Below, piece after piece: positions 16,929 through 25,031 of a stretch of DNA of 64,000 nucleotides. Origin of the DNA: Fictibacillus aquaticus. GTDB taxonomy: Bacteria > Bacillota > Bacilli > Bacillales > Fictibacillaceae. Position numbers and translations under genes: made by a program. How positions within the stretch are numbered: position 1 is the stretch's first letter; the number at the start of each line of letters is the position of its first letter. The stretch covers positions 310,001 to 374,000 of the forward strand of contig NZ_NOII01000011.1 of assembly GCF_002245695.1 (NCBI RefSeq), in the 5' to 3' direction. A model generated the notes under the pieces. It made no database searches, was not told where the DNA came from, and saw only the letters and a list, made by a program, of their open reading frames with translations.

Positions 16929-17439
16929 GTTTACCTCCTAAAATAGTTAGTACTTGCTTTCGTGCCCGCTCAAACTGCTTGCGTACATTCACTTCAGAGA
17001 TTCCCATAAGACTTGAGATTTCCTGATAATTTAAGTCGTAAAAGACTTTGTACTTGAAAACAAGTTTGTAAGATTCCTTTAACGTTTTTAGCAGCGTATC
17101 CAATTGAATTTCAGACATAAAACTCTGTTCCCAGTTTTCAATTATTGCGTCTGCTTCGCCTTTCGCCTCTTTTTGATATTCTTCTATGAAGGTCCCATGG
17201 CGTTTATTTTTCCTATAGCTGTCGATTGCTTTGTTCTTCGCGATTCTTAAGATGTAGCGTTTAAGCTCTTGAGAGTTTAAGCTGCGAATGTCATCTAGAT
17301 GACTGTAAAGAGTCATGAACGTCTCCTGGACGGCATCCTCCGCCTGCTGAATATTATGCAAAACAGAAAAAGTGACATAATAAACGTTTTGTTCATACAG
17401 CTCGTACAACTCTTCCATCTTTTCATAGTCCTTTTTCAT
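16894..17439 (-). CDS. ECF RNA polymerase sigma factor
   Basis: 181 residues from the ATG at 17439, 7 nt after GAGGAGG. Region 2 (YYVTFSVLHNIQQAEDAVQE then TFMTLYSHL) and region 4 (YNYQE-like: DLNYQEISSLMGISEVNVRK then QFERARKQV) are clear; there is no region 3, as in ECF sigmas. Paired with the overlapping membrane anti-sigma gene. B. subtilis SigV/YlaC-type factors respond to envelope stress; the signal here is unknown. A promoter-like sequence directly upstream suggests autoregulation. Confidence 0.9.
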   Translation of the reverse strand: MKKDYEKMEELYELYEQNVYYVTFSVLHNIQQAEDAVQETFMTLYSHLDDIRSLNSQELKRYILRIAKNKAIDSYRKNKRHGTFIEEYQKEAKGEADAIIENWEQSFMSEIQLDTLLKTLKESYKLVFKYKVFYDLNYQEISSLMGISEVNVRKQFERARKQVLTILGGKHELFEELRNNG

Positions 17440-17460
17440 GTGATTCCTCCTCACACTATG

Positions 17461-17490
17461 TATAACGAACGGTTGCAAATTTTTGTGACA
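17461..17490 (-). promoter_or_regulatory. Candidate autoregulated ECF promoter
   Basis: On the minus strand, TGTCAC-N17-CGTTATA ends about 20 bp before the sigma-factor start codon. CGT in the -10 element is typical of ECF promoters, and this gene pair usually activates itself. Inference from position and pattern only. Confidence 0.4.
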
Positions 17491-17492
17491 CA

Positions 17493-17532
17493 AATAAAAA
17501 AGAAGTTGAGTCATCAGAGGACTCAACTTCTT
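17493..17532 (-). terminator. Terminator of rlmCD
   Basis: 13-bp perfect stem AAGAAGTTGAGTC / GACTCAACTTCTT with a 7-nt loop, followed on the minus strand by CTTTTTTATTTG. It insulates the ECF operon from rlmCD. Confidence 0.85.
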
Positions 17533-17544
17533 ATCGGTAGAACT

Positions 17545-18933
17545 TTAGTTGTTTTCTTCTATTAATTTGAGTTGTGCTACGCACTCGACGTGCGTCGTCT
17601 GCGGAAACATATCAACCGGCTGCACTTCCACTGTCTTGAATCCGCCATCTTCAAGTACTCGAAGATCACGAGCCAGTGTCGCTGGGTTGCAGCTCACATA
17701 CACAACTCGTTTTGGCTTCATCTCAATAATCGTCTTCAAGAGCTCTTCGTCGCAGCCTTTTCGCGGCGGGTCGACGACGATGACGTCTGGGGTGATGCCT
17801 TCTTTTTTCCACGCTGGAATGATGTCTTCTGAGTTTCCGACGGCAAACTCGGCGTTTGTGATGCCGTTAAGCTCGGCGTTTCGTTTGGCGTCTTCAATTG
17901 CTTCCGGCACAATTTCTACGCCGTACACTTTTTTCGCTTTCTGCGCGAGGAACAATGAGATCGTTCCGATGCCGCAGTATGCGTCGATAACGGTTTCGTC
18001 GCCGTTCAGGTCCGCGTATTGCAGCGCTTTTTCGTACAGCACCTTCGTCTGCGGCGGGTTGATTTGGTAGAACGATCGTGCCGAGATGGCGAACTGGATG
18101 TTGCCGATAAAATCATAGATGTACTCGGCGCCCCAGAGAAGCTTCGTCTCTTCGCCAAAGATGACGTTTGTACGCTTTTTGTTAATGTTCTGCACGATCG
18201 ATTTCACGTTCGGCAGTACAGCTTGGATGTCTTCAATGATCTTGTTTTTGTGCGGTAGCTCTTTGCCGTTCGTCACGAGAACAACCATCAGATCGCCCGT
18301 CACGCGGCCGTATCGGGTAACGATATGGCGCAGCAGGCCTTTGTGGTTCTGCTCGTTGTATGGCGTGATGCTGTATTTGTTGAGTACTTCTTTCACGGCC
18401 TGTACAGCATCGTCGCTCGTATCGCCCGTTATGATGCAGCTGTCCATCTCCACGATCTCGTGGCTGCGTTTCTGGTAAAAGCCAGTGATCAGACGGCCTT
18501 CACGCTCGCCAACCGGCACCTGTGCTTTGTTGCGGTAGCGCCACGGCTCATTCCCCATGCCAAGCGTCGGCAGGACAGGTACATTCTCAATTTTACCAAT
18601 GCGGGTTAAGACCTCTTCCACCTGCTTGCGTTTGTACTCGAGCTGCCCTTCATAAGAGAGATGCTGCAACTGGCAGCCTCCGCACATTTTATAGATCGGG
18701 CATGGCGGTTCGATTCTGTCTGGACTCGGTTCAATCAGCTCTATCAACCGACCAAAGCCGAACCCTTTTTTTAAGCCGATTACCTTAATTTGCGCACGTT
18801 CACCTGGGAGAGTGTTCGGGATAAACAGCGGGAAGCCGTCGATTTTCGCTACACCAGCTCCATCATGCGTTAAGTCGACAACGTCGACTTGCAATATGTC
18901 GTTTTTATTAATAGGCGCGTTTGCCTTTGTCAT
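17545..18933 (-). CDS. rlmCD: 23S rRNA (uracil-C5) methyltransferase, RlmCD/RumA family
   Basis: 462 residues from the ATG at 18933 (AAAGGA 8-9 nt upstream); the frame extends further but without support. Domains in order: TRAM RNA-binding domain (about 10-70), a four-Cys iron-sulfur site in [14 protein letters not shown], and a C-terminal Rossmann methyltransferase with [24 protein letters not shown] and the catalytic Cys in [13 protein letters not shown]. The B. subtilis homologue YefA methylates U747 and U1939 of 23S rRNA. It sits near dgkB as in B. subtilis. Confidence 0.93.
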   Translation of the reverse strand: MTKANAPINKNDILQVDVVDLTHDGAGVAKIDGFPLFIPNTLPGERAQIKVIGLKKGFGFGRLIELIEPSPDRIEPPCPIYKMCGGCQLQHLSYEGQLEYKRKQVEEVLTRIGKIENVPVLPTLGMGNEPWRYRNKAQVPVGEREGRLITGFYQKRSHEIVEMDSCIITGDTSDDAVQAVKEVLNKYSITPYNEQNHKGLLRHIVTRYGRVTGDLMVVLVTNGKELPHKNKIIEDIQAVLPNVKSIVQNINKKRTNVIFGEETKLLWGAEYIYDFIGNIQFAISARSFYQINPPQTKVLYEKALQYADLNGDETVIDAYCGIGTISLFLAQKAKKVYGVEIVPEAIEDAKRNAELNGITNAEFAVGNSEDIIPAWKKEGITPDVIVVDPPRKGCDEELLKTIIEMKPKRVVYVSCNPATLARDLRVLEDGGFKTVEVQPVDMFPQTTHVECVAQLKLIEENN

Positions 18934-19072
18934 CACACATCGTTCCTTTGAGTTTGCTTTCCTGATTGTAGCATAAGTGGTGAGGGTGTCCAAATCCTCT
19001 CTGGTGATTTCATTTATGATAAAGAAGGAGTTGGCACCTCTCTTGTCATATTTCATTGTAGAGGTGATTTTA

Positions 19073-19495
19073 ATGTCTAAATTTACGATCAATCATCTGC
19101 TGTTTTCGGTTTCTGATCTAGACCGGTCGATACAGTTTTATGAGACTGTATTTGATGCGAAGCTGTTAATGAAGGGTCACAGCACTGCATACTTTGATTT
19201 AAACGGCTTGTGGCTGGCATTAAACACGGAAATTGATATTCCGCGTAATGAAATCAGCAAGTCGTACACGCATATCGCTTTTTCGGTGGAAGAACAAGAA
19301 TTGGAGTTGCTGGAGATAAAAATGAGGGATTTACGTGTGAACATCCTTCTTGGCCGTGAGAGAGATGAAAAAGACAAGAACTCCATCTACTTCACCGATC
19401 CAGATGGGCACAAGTTTGAATTTCATACAGGCACGTTACAAGACAGGTTGTCTTACTACAAAAAAGAAAAGCCGCATATTGAGTTTTTCGATTAA
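19073..19495 (+). CDS. fosB: FosB metallothiol transferase (fosfomycin resistance)
   Basis: 140 residues from ATG 19073 after GAGGTGATTT; upstream frame to 18977 is not needed. Metal ligands fit FosB: His8 in INHLLFSV, His in SYTHIAFSV and Glu in GHKFEFHTG. The hallmark C-terminal stretch [20 protein letters not shown] is intact. FosB opens the fosfomycin epoxide with bacillithiol and a divalent metal. In Bacillus it is chromosomal and often sigma-W controlled; no clear sigma-W promoter is seen. The next gene follows by 26 bp. Confidence 0.93.
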   Translation: MSKFTINHLLFSVSDLDRSIQFYETVFDAKLLMKGHSTAYFDLNGLWLALNTEIDIPRNEISKSYTHIAFSVEEQELELLEIKMRDLRVNILLGRERDEKDKNSIYFTDPDGHKFEFHTGTLQDRLSYYKKEKPHIEFFD

Positions 19496-19521
19496 CGGCT
19501 TTATAGGAGAGTGAAGCTGTA

Positions 19522-19752
19522 ATGGACAAACATTCAACTCAGGTTCCATCCACACAAAACCAGTCAGACGAAGGAAAAATCTATTCTCCGATTGAAGACC
19601 TTCAACGAGCAGAAGGAATCCCGCCTTTAAACCGTGAAAACTTGAACCGTATCAGTGGCTTGCCTAAACCAATAAAGATTACGGGTTATGTTCTGTTTGG
19701 GTTGTTGTTTTTGGGAACGGCAGCTGCCGTCATATTGAGTTTTATAAAATAA
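19522..19752 (+). CDS. Small single-span membrane protein, 76 aa
   Basis: Hydrophilic N-terminal 50 residues (MDKHSTQVPSTQNQSDEGKI and on) followed by one membrane helix near the C-terminus (ITGYVLFGLLFLGTAAAVIL). AGGAG lies upstream of the ATG. It follows fosB by 26 bp and shares its terminator. No family recognised; likely tail-anchored with the N-terminus in the cytoplasm. Confidence 0.7.
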   Translation: MDKHSTQVPSTQNQSDEGKIYSPIEDLQRAEGIPPLNRENLNRISGLPKPIKITGYVLFGLLFLGTAAAVILSFIK

Positions 19753-19782
19753 ACGAAGCCAGACACCCGTCTGGCTTCGTTT
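19751..19782. terminator. Bidirectional terminator (fosB unit / dgkB)
   Basis: A perfect 14-bp stem AAACGAAGCCAGAC with its complement and an ACCC loop between convergent genes. Confidence 0.88.
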
Positions 19783-19787
19783 ACTTA

Positions 19788-20690
19788 TTAGATTTTTAAA
19801 CGCTCTTTCGGTACGAGCATCGTAAAGTGGTGGTGCAGGTTGACGAATTCCCCCGGCAATACTCCGCCCAGCTCGCCGTCGAGGTTGATCTGCATTTTTT
19901 CGCGCGGCGTCACTTTCACGCGCTTCGCTTTTGCATAGATGATGTGCTCGTCGTGGATGTGTTCTCCGCGGATCGCAAGTGTCGCGATACGGACGAATTC
20001 GGCGAGGTTTGTTCTTTTCAAAATGATAAGATCGAACAAACCGTCATGGAACTCGGATGCCGGTGCAAGCTTTTCGAAGCCTCCGACAGAGTTCGTGTTG
20101 GCGACGAGGAACAGCATAACCTCGCCTTCAAATTTTTGCTCATCGTATTCGATCTCGACGTACGTTGGCTTGATGGACGGCAGCATCTCGATTCCTTTAA
20201 GGAAATATGCCAGCTGACCAATCATCGTCTTCAGCTTGCTCGGCACTTCATAAGTAAGCTCGGTCATGCGGCCCGCGCCAGCGATGTTGATGAAATAACG
20301 GTCGTTAACCTGACCGATATCTACAGGCATATCGATGCCTTCGCAAAGCACGTCACATGCGCCTTCAATCGTGCGCGGCACGCCTACTGCACGTGCGAAA
20401 TCATTCGTTGTACCGACTGGAATGATGCCGAGCTTTGGTCTGTTCTCAAGACCAGCCAGGCCGTTGACGACTTCATAAATCGTGCCGTCGCCGCCAGCAG
20501 CGATAACAAGATCAAAGCCGCGCTCTCCCGCGAGCTTTGCCGCGTTCTGTGCACAGTTCGGCATAGGAGTCGTTGCGTGGCAAGATGTTTCATAGCCAGC
20601 GTTCTCGAGTCTGTTTAATATATATGGAAGCTGCTTTTTAATTGTTTCTCTTCCTGATGTTGGATTATAAATAAGTCTTGCACGTTTCAT
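19788..20690 (-). CDS. dgkB: Diacylglycerol kinase DgkB
   Basis: 300 residues with the soluble DAGK catalytic domain: RLIYNPTSGRE at the start, DLVIAAGGDGTIYEVVNGLA (the GGDGT nucleotide site) and IPVGTTNDFARA, then a C-terminal beta domain with NTNSVGGFEKLAPAS and DGLFDLIILK. The enzyme phosphorylates diacylglycerol released during lipoteichoic acid synthesis, returning it to phosphatidic acid at the membrane face. Length equals B. subtilis DgkB (YerQ). In B. subtilis it sits between gatB and rlmCD; here the siderophore and other genes are inserted between gatB and dgkB. Confidence 0.93.
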   Translation of the reverse strand: MKRARLIYNPTSGRETIKKQLPYILNRLENAGYETSCHATTPMPNCAQNAAKLAGERGFDLVIAAGGDGTIYEVVNGLAGLENRPKLGIIPVGTTNDFARAVGVPRTIEGACDVLCEGIDMPVDIGQVNDRYFINIAGAGRMTELTYEVPSKLKTMIGQLAYFLKGIEMLPSIKPTYVEIEYDEQKFEGEVMLFLVANTNSVGGFEKLAPASEFHDGLFDLIILKRTNLAEFVRIATLAIRGEHIHDEHIIYAKAKRVKVTPREKMQINLDGELGGVLPGEFVNLHHHFTMLVPKERLKI

Positions 20691-20751
20691 CCTTTTTCAC
20701 CTGAATTCCTGACTTTTTAAAAGCTTTAACATAAATCCTTCTCTGTATAAC

Positions 20752-20787
20752 CAGAAAAAACAGCCCATCATTGGACTGTCTTTTTTT
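20752..20787 (-). terminator. Terminator upstream of dgkB
   Basis: Stem ACAGCCCA / TGGACTGT with a TCAT loop (one G-U pair), A-run on one side and T-run on the other. It ends the transcript of the 59-aa membrane protein on the minus strand. Confidence 0.75.
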
Positions 20788-20849
20788 ATATCCTTCTATA
20801 TTATAAGAATTCTCGCGGAAAAAAGCAAAAAGCGTTTTGGACATATTTT

Positions 20850-21029
20850 CTAAATATCGATTGTTTTTTCAAGGAAAACGAAATACACGGCGGCTCCGAT
20901 CCAGATGACTCCTGAAAAGAGCAACACGGCTTTCATGCTCTGTTTCTTCAGCGCCCAGTAAGCCTGAATGCCTGTGACGACGAGAAACACCGTGATCAGC
21001 ATCCACAAGCTGAAGTTTTCTTCGGGCAT
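20850..21029 (-). CDS. Small two-span membrane protein, 59 aa
   Basis: The ATG at 21029 gives MPEENFSLWMLITVFLVVTG, with AAAGGAAG upstream; a longer frame to 21077 reads into an inverted repeat. Two hydrophobic helices are joined by ALKKQSMK, with a positively charged loop. No recognised family. Followed by its own terminator. Confidence 0.6.
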   Translation of the reverse strand: MPEENFSLWMLITVFLVVTGIQAYWALKKQSMKAVLLFSGVIWIGAAVYFVFLEKTIDI

Positions 21030-21060
21030 ATGCTCACTTCCTTTCTCTCTGAAGTTTGTT

Positions 21061-21130
21061 GGGGGTACGGTACTCATGGCGTTGTTTCCGCTTCAGTGCT
21101 ATGTTTTTGCTCCATGAGTACCGGACCCCA
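21061..21130. repeat. GGGGTACGGTAC-family inverted repeat, copy A
   Basis: Left arm 21062-21079 (GGGGTACGGTACTCATGG) and right arm 21112-21129 are 18 bp with a single mismatch around a 32-nt loop. It lies in the divergent gap between two genes, so it is not a terminator of either. Confidence 0.8.
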
Positions 21131-21241
21131 GGCCTTCCCCAGACCTTATTTATTCCCCCATTCCCTCCTCACACAGAGGCAAACTTCATATTCATGGTAA
21201 AATATGTGTAAAGAACATAGATAAAGAAAGGAATGCTGCAG

Positions 21242-21730
21242 ATGAATTCCGTTATTTCCATTCGTTTCTCTAAGGAAGAGGATATGCAGGCACTCATGGA
21301 GCTAGATAATATCGCTTGGGTGAAGGGAACGACGCCCAGCGATGAAATTCATTGGGACAGTGCGGCGCAGTTTCAGATTCAGAATCCTCCTGGCAGTATG
21401 CTGGTTGCACTCGCTGCGAATGTAGTGTGTGGATACATTTTTATTAAAGACGTGACGCCTCTTCCATCCAATCGCCATGTAGCAGAGCTCGTGATGGCTG
21501 TTCATCCTGACTACCATGGCTCCGGCATCGGGCAGGAACTCATGGGGCATGCGGAGGATTGGGCGCGGAGCCTTGGGAAAACAAAGCTTTGCCTGCGCGT
21601 GCTTGCTGGCAACTCTAAGGCAGTGCGTTTTTATACGAAGTGCGGGTTTATGGAGCAAGGCCGTTTGATTGATGAGTTTTGTATCGACGGTGAGCTTGTT
21701 GATGATTTGCTGATGTATAAAATGCTGTAA
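21242..21730 (+). CDS. GNAT-family N-acetyltransferase
   Basis: 162 residues. The ATG at 21242 is preferred because AAAGGA lies 9 nt upstream; the ATG at 21233 abuts it. Motif A is VHPDYHGSGIGQELM and motif B is VLAGNSKAVRFYTKCGFME, the standard acetyl-CoA fold. It ends VDDLLMYKML. Substrate unknown. Divergent from the 59-aa membrane protein. Confidence 0.87.
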   Translation: MNSVISIRFSKEEDMQALMELDNIAWVKGTTPSDEIHWDSAAQFQIQNPPGSMLVALAANVVCGYIFIKDVTPLPSNRHVAELVMAVHPDYHGSGIGQELMGHAEDWARSLGKTKLCLRVLAGNSKAVRFYTKCGFMEQGRLIDEFCIDGELVDDLLMYKML

Positions 21731-21794
21731 GAGGCTGGGCTCCCCTCAACTGATGACCTTTTCTCCTTTTCCATAGTTTCGATTCAGGTCAAAG

Positions 21795-22298
21795 TTAAAG
21801 ATCGCGTACGTTCCAAACTATTTCGCCGCGCTCGTCCCACGTGCTGTGGTGTCGCTCAAATCCTATCTTTTCTAGCACTCGAAAGGAAGCAATATTCCAA
21901 GCGCCTACAGTCGACCAAAGCCTGTGGCGCCCGGTAGCAATCGCAGCGTCCAGAACCGCCGATGCTGCCTCAGTCGCATATCCTTTACCGTGAACGCTTC
22001 GGAACAGTTCATATGCGATCTCCGGCTCTTCAAGTGTGGAACGACCGATTATCAAGCCACAGTATCCAATGAAATCGCCCTCGTCTCGGCGGCGGATAGT
22101 GAGAAGAGAAATGCCATTTTCGACTGCTCTCTTGCGCATCTCGATAACTCGGCTACGGGTTTCGTCAGGAGTCGGCATGTCCACACCACGTTCGCCAATT
22201 AGTTTTCTCATCCAGACAGAATCGGATTCCTCCCACATACTCAGCTCAAGTCGTTCGGTTTTCAGCTGGAACGCCATCGGTTTAAAGAAAGCTGTCAT
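21795..22298 (-). CDS. GNAT acetyltransferase, RimJ/RimL type
   Basis: 167 residues. The N-terminal FQLKTERLELSMW start and the FRSVHGKGYATEAASAVLD and GAWNIASFRVLEKIGFERH motifs identify the RimJ/RimL group, which acetylates protein N-termini or small molecules. AGGAGG lies 8 nt before the ATG. Convergent with the previous GNAT gene, monocistronic; the 245-bp gap upstream is AT-rich and shows no gene. Confidence 0.87.
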   Translation of the reverse strand: MTAFFKPMAFQLKTERLELSMWEESDSVWMRKLIGERGVDMPTPDETRSRVIEMRKRAVENGISLLTIRRRDEGDFIGYCGLIIGRSTLEEPEIAYELFRSVHGKGYATEAASAVLDAAIATGRHRLWSTVGAWNIASFRVLEKIGFERHHSTWDERGEIVWNVRDL

Positions 22299-22543
22299 AG
22301 TGGAAACCTCCTATTTATGTCACCGCACTCATAATAGCTTCACAACTCATCACCACATCAGGTTGGAAACCGGTTGATTCGCAGATAAATTTTCCGAATC
22401 TTCGGTAATTTTTGTTCATTATAAAATAACCGTTCGAGCAAATCAAATAAAGCCTAATTTTTAAATAAACTGCTCGTCCTCCTGTTATTAAAGCTTATTA
22501 CCTAGCATACAGTTTAACGATGGGGTAATAAGGGGGCGATAAG

Positions 22544-22987
22544 ATGCAGGCGGTGACAAATAAATTATGCTATTGGCTGACCGAGGCGCCGGAGCAGTTC
22601 CAGCGGTTTAGTGAAGATGAGGCGTCTGCTAGGCCGGCGCCGGATAAGTGGTCGAAAAAAGAGATACTCGGACACCTATGCGATTCGGCGATCAACAATT
22701 TAAGCCGTTTTGTCCGGGCACAGTGCGAGCCTGAGCCCGTCATGCTTCATAAATATCAGCAGAACGACTGGGTCCGCGTCCAATGCTATGAAAAGATGAG
22801 CTGTGATGAGGTCTGCTCACTCTGGCTGACGCTGAACAAGCAGATCGCGAGGGTGATCGCGAACGTGCCGAGCGACAAGCTGCGCACAGCGTGCTGCGTG
22901 AACGGCACCGCAAACGTCACACTGCAGTGGCTCATTCAGGACTATTTAGATCATATGGAGCATCATTTTAAGCAGATATTTGGGTGA
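22544..22987 (+). CDS. DinB / YfiT-like four-helix bundle protein
   Basis: 147 residues, helical. Metal-ligand-type His residues occur in KKEILGHLCDSA (helix 2) and YLDHMEHHFKQIF (last helix), the arrangement of the DinB superfamily of putative thiol-dependent transferases. KWSKKEILGHL is typical of this group. Function of this branch is unknown; some members use bacillithiol. Strong AGGGGGCGAT site and its own terminator; monocistronic. Confidence 0.82.
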   Translation: MQAVTNKLCYWLTEAPEQFQRFSEDEASARPAPDKWSKKEILGHLCDSAINNLSRFVRAQCEPEPVMLHKYQQNDWVRVQCYEKMSCDEVCSLWLTLNKQIARVIANVPSDKLRTACCVNGTANVTLQWLIQDYLDHMEHHFKQIFG

Positions 22988-22997
22988 TGTGATGGGG

Positions 22998-23029
22998 AAG
23001 AACCGCCTTGGTGGCGGTTCTTTTGTTTG
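22998..23029 (+). terminator. Terminator of the DinB-like gene
   Basis: Stem AGAACCGCC / GGCGGTTCT with a TTGGT loop and TTTTGTTT after it. Confidence 0.85.
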
Positions 23030-23052
23030 TTGGGGGTGCTTTGGGGGCGAGG

Positions 23053-23150
23053 ACCCGCAAATTTGGATTTAAAACCCGTAAATTTCAGATTAGACCCGAG
23101 AATTTCCCACATAGACCCGTATTTTCGGATTTAGACCCGCAAATCGCGCT
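23053..23150. repeat. Degenerate 20/21-nt array
   Basis: ACCCG blocks start at 23053, 23074, 23094, 23114 and 23134, each followed by an A/T-rich AAATTT-like tract. It lies in the 244-bp gap between the DinB-like gene and the siderophore operon terminator. Same family as the arrays at 34610 and 39649. Confidence 0.75.
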
Positions 23151-23177
23151 CCAGCCAGCAGCACTACCCCAAAACAG

Positions 23178-23217
23178 CAAAAAAAAGCACCGAAGCACCC
23201 CCAAGGCACTCCGATGC
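23178..23217 (-). terminator. Terminator of the siderophore operon
   Basis: Minus-strand stem GCATCGGAGTGCC / GGTGCTTCGGTGC pairs along 13 positions with G-U pairs, and is followed by TTTTTTTT. Confidence 0.8.
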
Positions 23218-23231
23218 ACTAACCAACTAGC

Positions 23232-25031
23232 TTAAACCATCATCTTCCCAGCCCTAATCTCCGCCAAAACATTCTTAACCTTACCAAACTCCGACGCATG
23301 CGGCCGGTCGTCGCCATCACCGTAGCCATAGTCCACCATACGGTTGCGGTTCAAACACAATTTGGTCAGATCCGGCTTAAAGAAATCAAACAGTTTGAAT
23401 CGTTCTTCTAAATGAGAGAACCGCTCCTGATATGCCTCGATACTCTCCACTAAATGAGACCAGAAAGCCATCTCCTCAATTAATCCGCGGCGCACCATGA
23501 CGTTGGACATGTAGCGAAGGTGGCAGATGAAGAGTCCTGTGAAGATAAACTGCGTTAAGCCTTCAGGCGGCTCGCTGCGCAGCACCTTCCGCAACTCATC
23601 CGACACCCCTGCTAACTCCGGGAACGGCTGATCAGAAATGTTCACGTCGTCCACGTAATCTTTCACTGCGAGTCTCTCAGGCTGATAGTCTTTTAAAATT
23701 AGAATCGTGTTCTGGCCATGCGGCGAGAATACTGTGCCGTACTGATACAAGAAATGAAGCAACGGCGGCATGACGACACCGAAGAACTTCTTCACCCACT
23801 CATCGGCACTTAATCCGGACTTCTCTATCAAACTCTGCACGTACGGCTTGCCGTATGCATCCACATGGTGCAGCGCCGCGAGTGTGATCGGCTGCTCGCC
23901 TTCTTTCAAATACGAATAGATGCTTTCGCGCCAGATTGCCCCGAGCATTTCAAGATACTGATACGGCGCACCTTTTAAATTACTGTAATGCGCGTGATCG
24001 ACATTCATACTCGCCACCTCGCCTGGCAGCACGACCTCGCACTCATCCTTCAAAAAGCTGTCTCCCTCAAAAATCCCTTTAATGTGCTCTGTCACGCGCG
24101 GTGCGATGACAGTGCGCTCAGACGGCAGGCCGCGGTACACGAGCGTGTTCAAAATGCTCATCGGCAGTTTCACATGTGCCTTGTTTTTATCCGTCATGTT
24201 AACAAACGTGCGAATCGATTGCTGCGGCAAGTAATGATCGCAGCCTTCCTCCAGCGGCACGATCATTCCCGTCGCCAGGTCCTCAGGGAAGTTTTGAATG
24301 AGCACGTTTTTCCACTGCCATTCATGAACAGGCATGAAATAATAATCAGCCGACGATTTGCCATTTTCACGCAGGATTTCGTTAAAACGCTCGATCATCC
24401 CCCCGTCCAGTTCACTTAAAATAAGCTTCTTATAATGCAGCTTGTTCACGGAATGGAACTGTGCACGGTTACGGTGAACGGCGATCCAGAACAGCCTCGT
24501 TTCCTGCTGGTTTTCCGGCGCATAGCTCATGTAATCATCGAAACCGAATCCGATCCGCCCCTTGTTGTACGTGATCCACGGGTGACCAGACATCTCCCCT
24601 TCAAGCTCGGCATAGTCCAGATCAGCCAATTCATCCGACGTTTTTTTATGGTGTGCCAGCAAGTTAGCGTCGGCAATCAGTGTGTGATTCAGCTCTTTAA
24701 TAAGATGGCCCGCCGTTTCTGACGACATGCCGATGGAGTGCTGAATATCGAGCAAAAAGGTAATCGCACTTAAAGCCGGTTTCCACTCTCCATCAACCAT
24801 CACTTCGATCGAGCCAGGTTCCACATCATAGCTGTCAAAGTAGCGTTTTTCCGCGGTGAAACGGTATTTGCGCTCTTCATTCACAGTTAACACATAGCTT
24901 CCATCTACAATCTCAGGCTGGATCATATCTTCATACATATACTCCGCCAGCATCTTAGCGAGCAGGTTTCGGTTCACCGTTTCCCACGTCTCTTTTTGCA
25001 GAATCGATTCTGTTTCATTTATATAAAGCAT
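23232..25031 (-). CDS. rhbF: NIS siderophore synthetase, IucC/RhbF type
   Basis: 599 residues of the IucA/IucC family of NRPS-independent siderophore synthetases. Visible signatures: SGHPWITYNKGRIGFGFDDY (ATP-binding segment; K-x-R-x-G) and VFSPHGQNTILILKDY, plus a C-terminal ferric-reductase-like FhuF segment. The enzyme adenylates a citrate carboxylate and joins it to an N-acetyl-N-hydroxy-diamine; RhbF/IucC types do the second condensation. It is the last gene of the operon and overlaps the MFS gene by 17 bp. Assignment as second-step enzyme rests on likeness to RhbF and on operon order. Confidence 0.9.
   Translation of the reverse strand: MLYINETESILQKETWETVNRNLLAKMLAEYMYEDMIQPEIVDGSYVLTVNEERKYRFTAEKRYFDSYDVEPGSIEVMVDGEWKPALSAITFLLDIQHSIGMSSETAGHLIKELNHTLIADANLLAHHKKTSDELADLDYAELEGEMSGHPWITYNKGRIGFGFDDYMSYAPENQQETRLFWIAVHRNRAQFHSVNKLHYKKLILSELDGGMIERFNEILRENGKSSADYYFMPVHEWQWKNVLIQNFPEDLATGMIVPLEEGCDHYLPQQSIRTFVNMTDKNKAHVKLPMSILNTLVYRGLPSERTVIAPRVTEHIKGIFEGDSFLKDECEVVLPGEVASMNVDHAHYSNLKGAPYQYLEMLGAIWRESIYSYLKEGEQPITLAALHHVDAYGKPYVQSLIEKSGLSADEWVKKFFGVVMPPLLHFLYQYGTVFSPHGQNTILILKDYQPERLAVKDYVDDVNISDQPFPELAGVSDELRKVLRSEPPEGLTQFIFTGLFICHLRYMSNVMVRRGLIEEMAFWSHLVESIEAYQERFSHLEERFKLFDFFKPDLTKLCLNRNRMVDYGYGDGDDRPHASEFGKVKNVLAEIRAGKMMV

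Noticed and set aside
20384-20593. Numerous long frames opposite dgkB, ligA, pcrA, rhb and pur genes
   Set aside because: They lie wholly inside well-supported genes on the other strand, lack ribosome sites and show no recognisable domains; GC-rich third positions produce them.
23008-23235. 75-aa plus-strand frame starting in a terminator
   Set aside because: Starts with TTG inside the terminator loop of the DinB-like gene and crosses the 20/21-nt array and the siderophore terminator.
22999-23240. CRISPR-like array at 23053-23150
   Set aside because: The period is 20-21 nt in total with a core of only 5-6 bases conserved; there are no 24-37-nt repeats with spacers and no cas genes.
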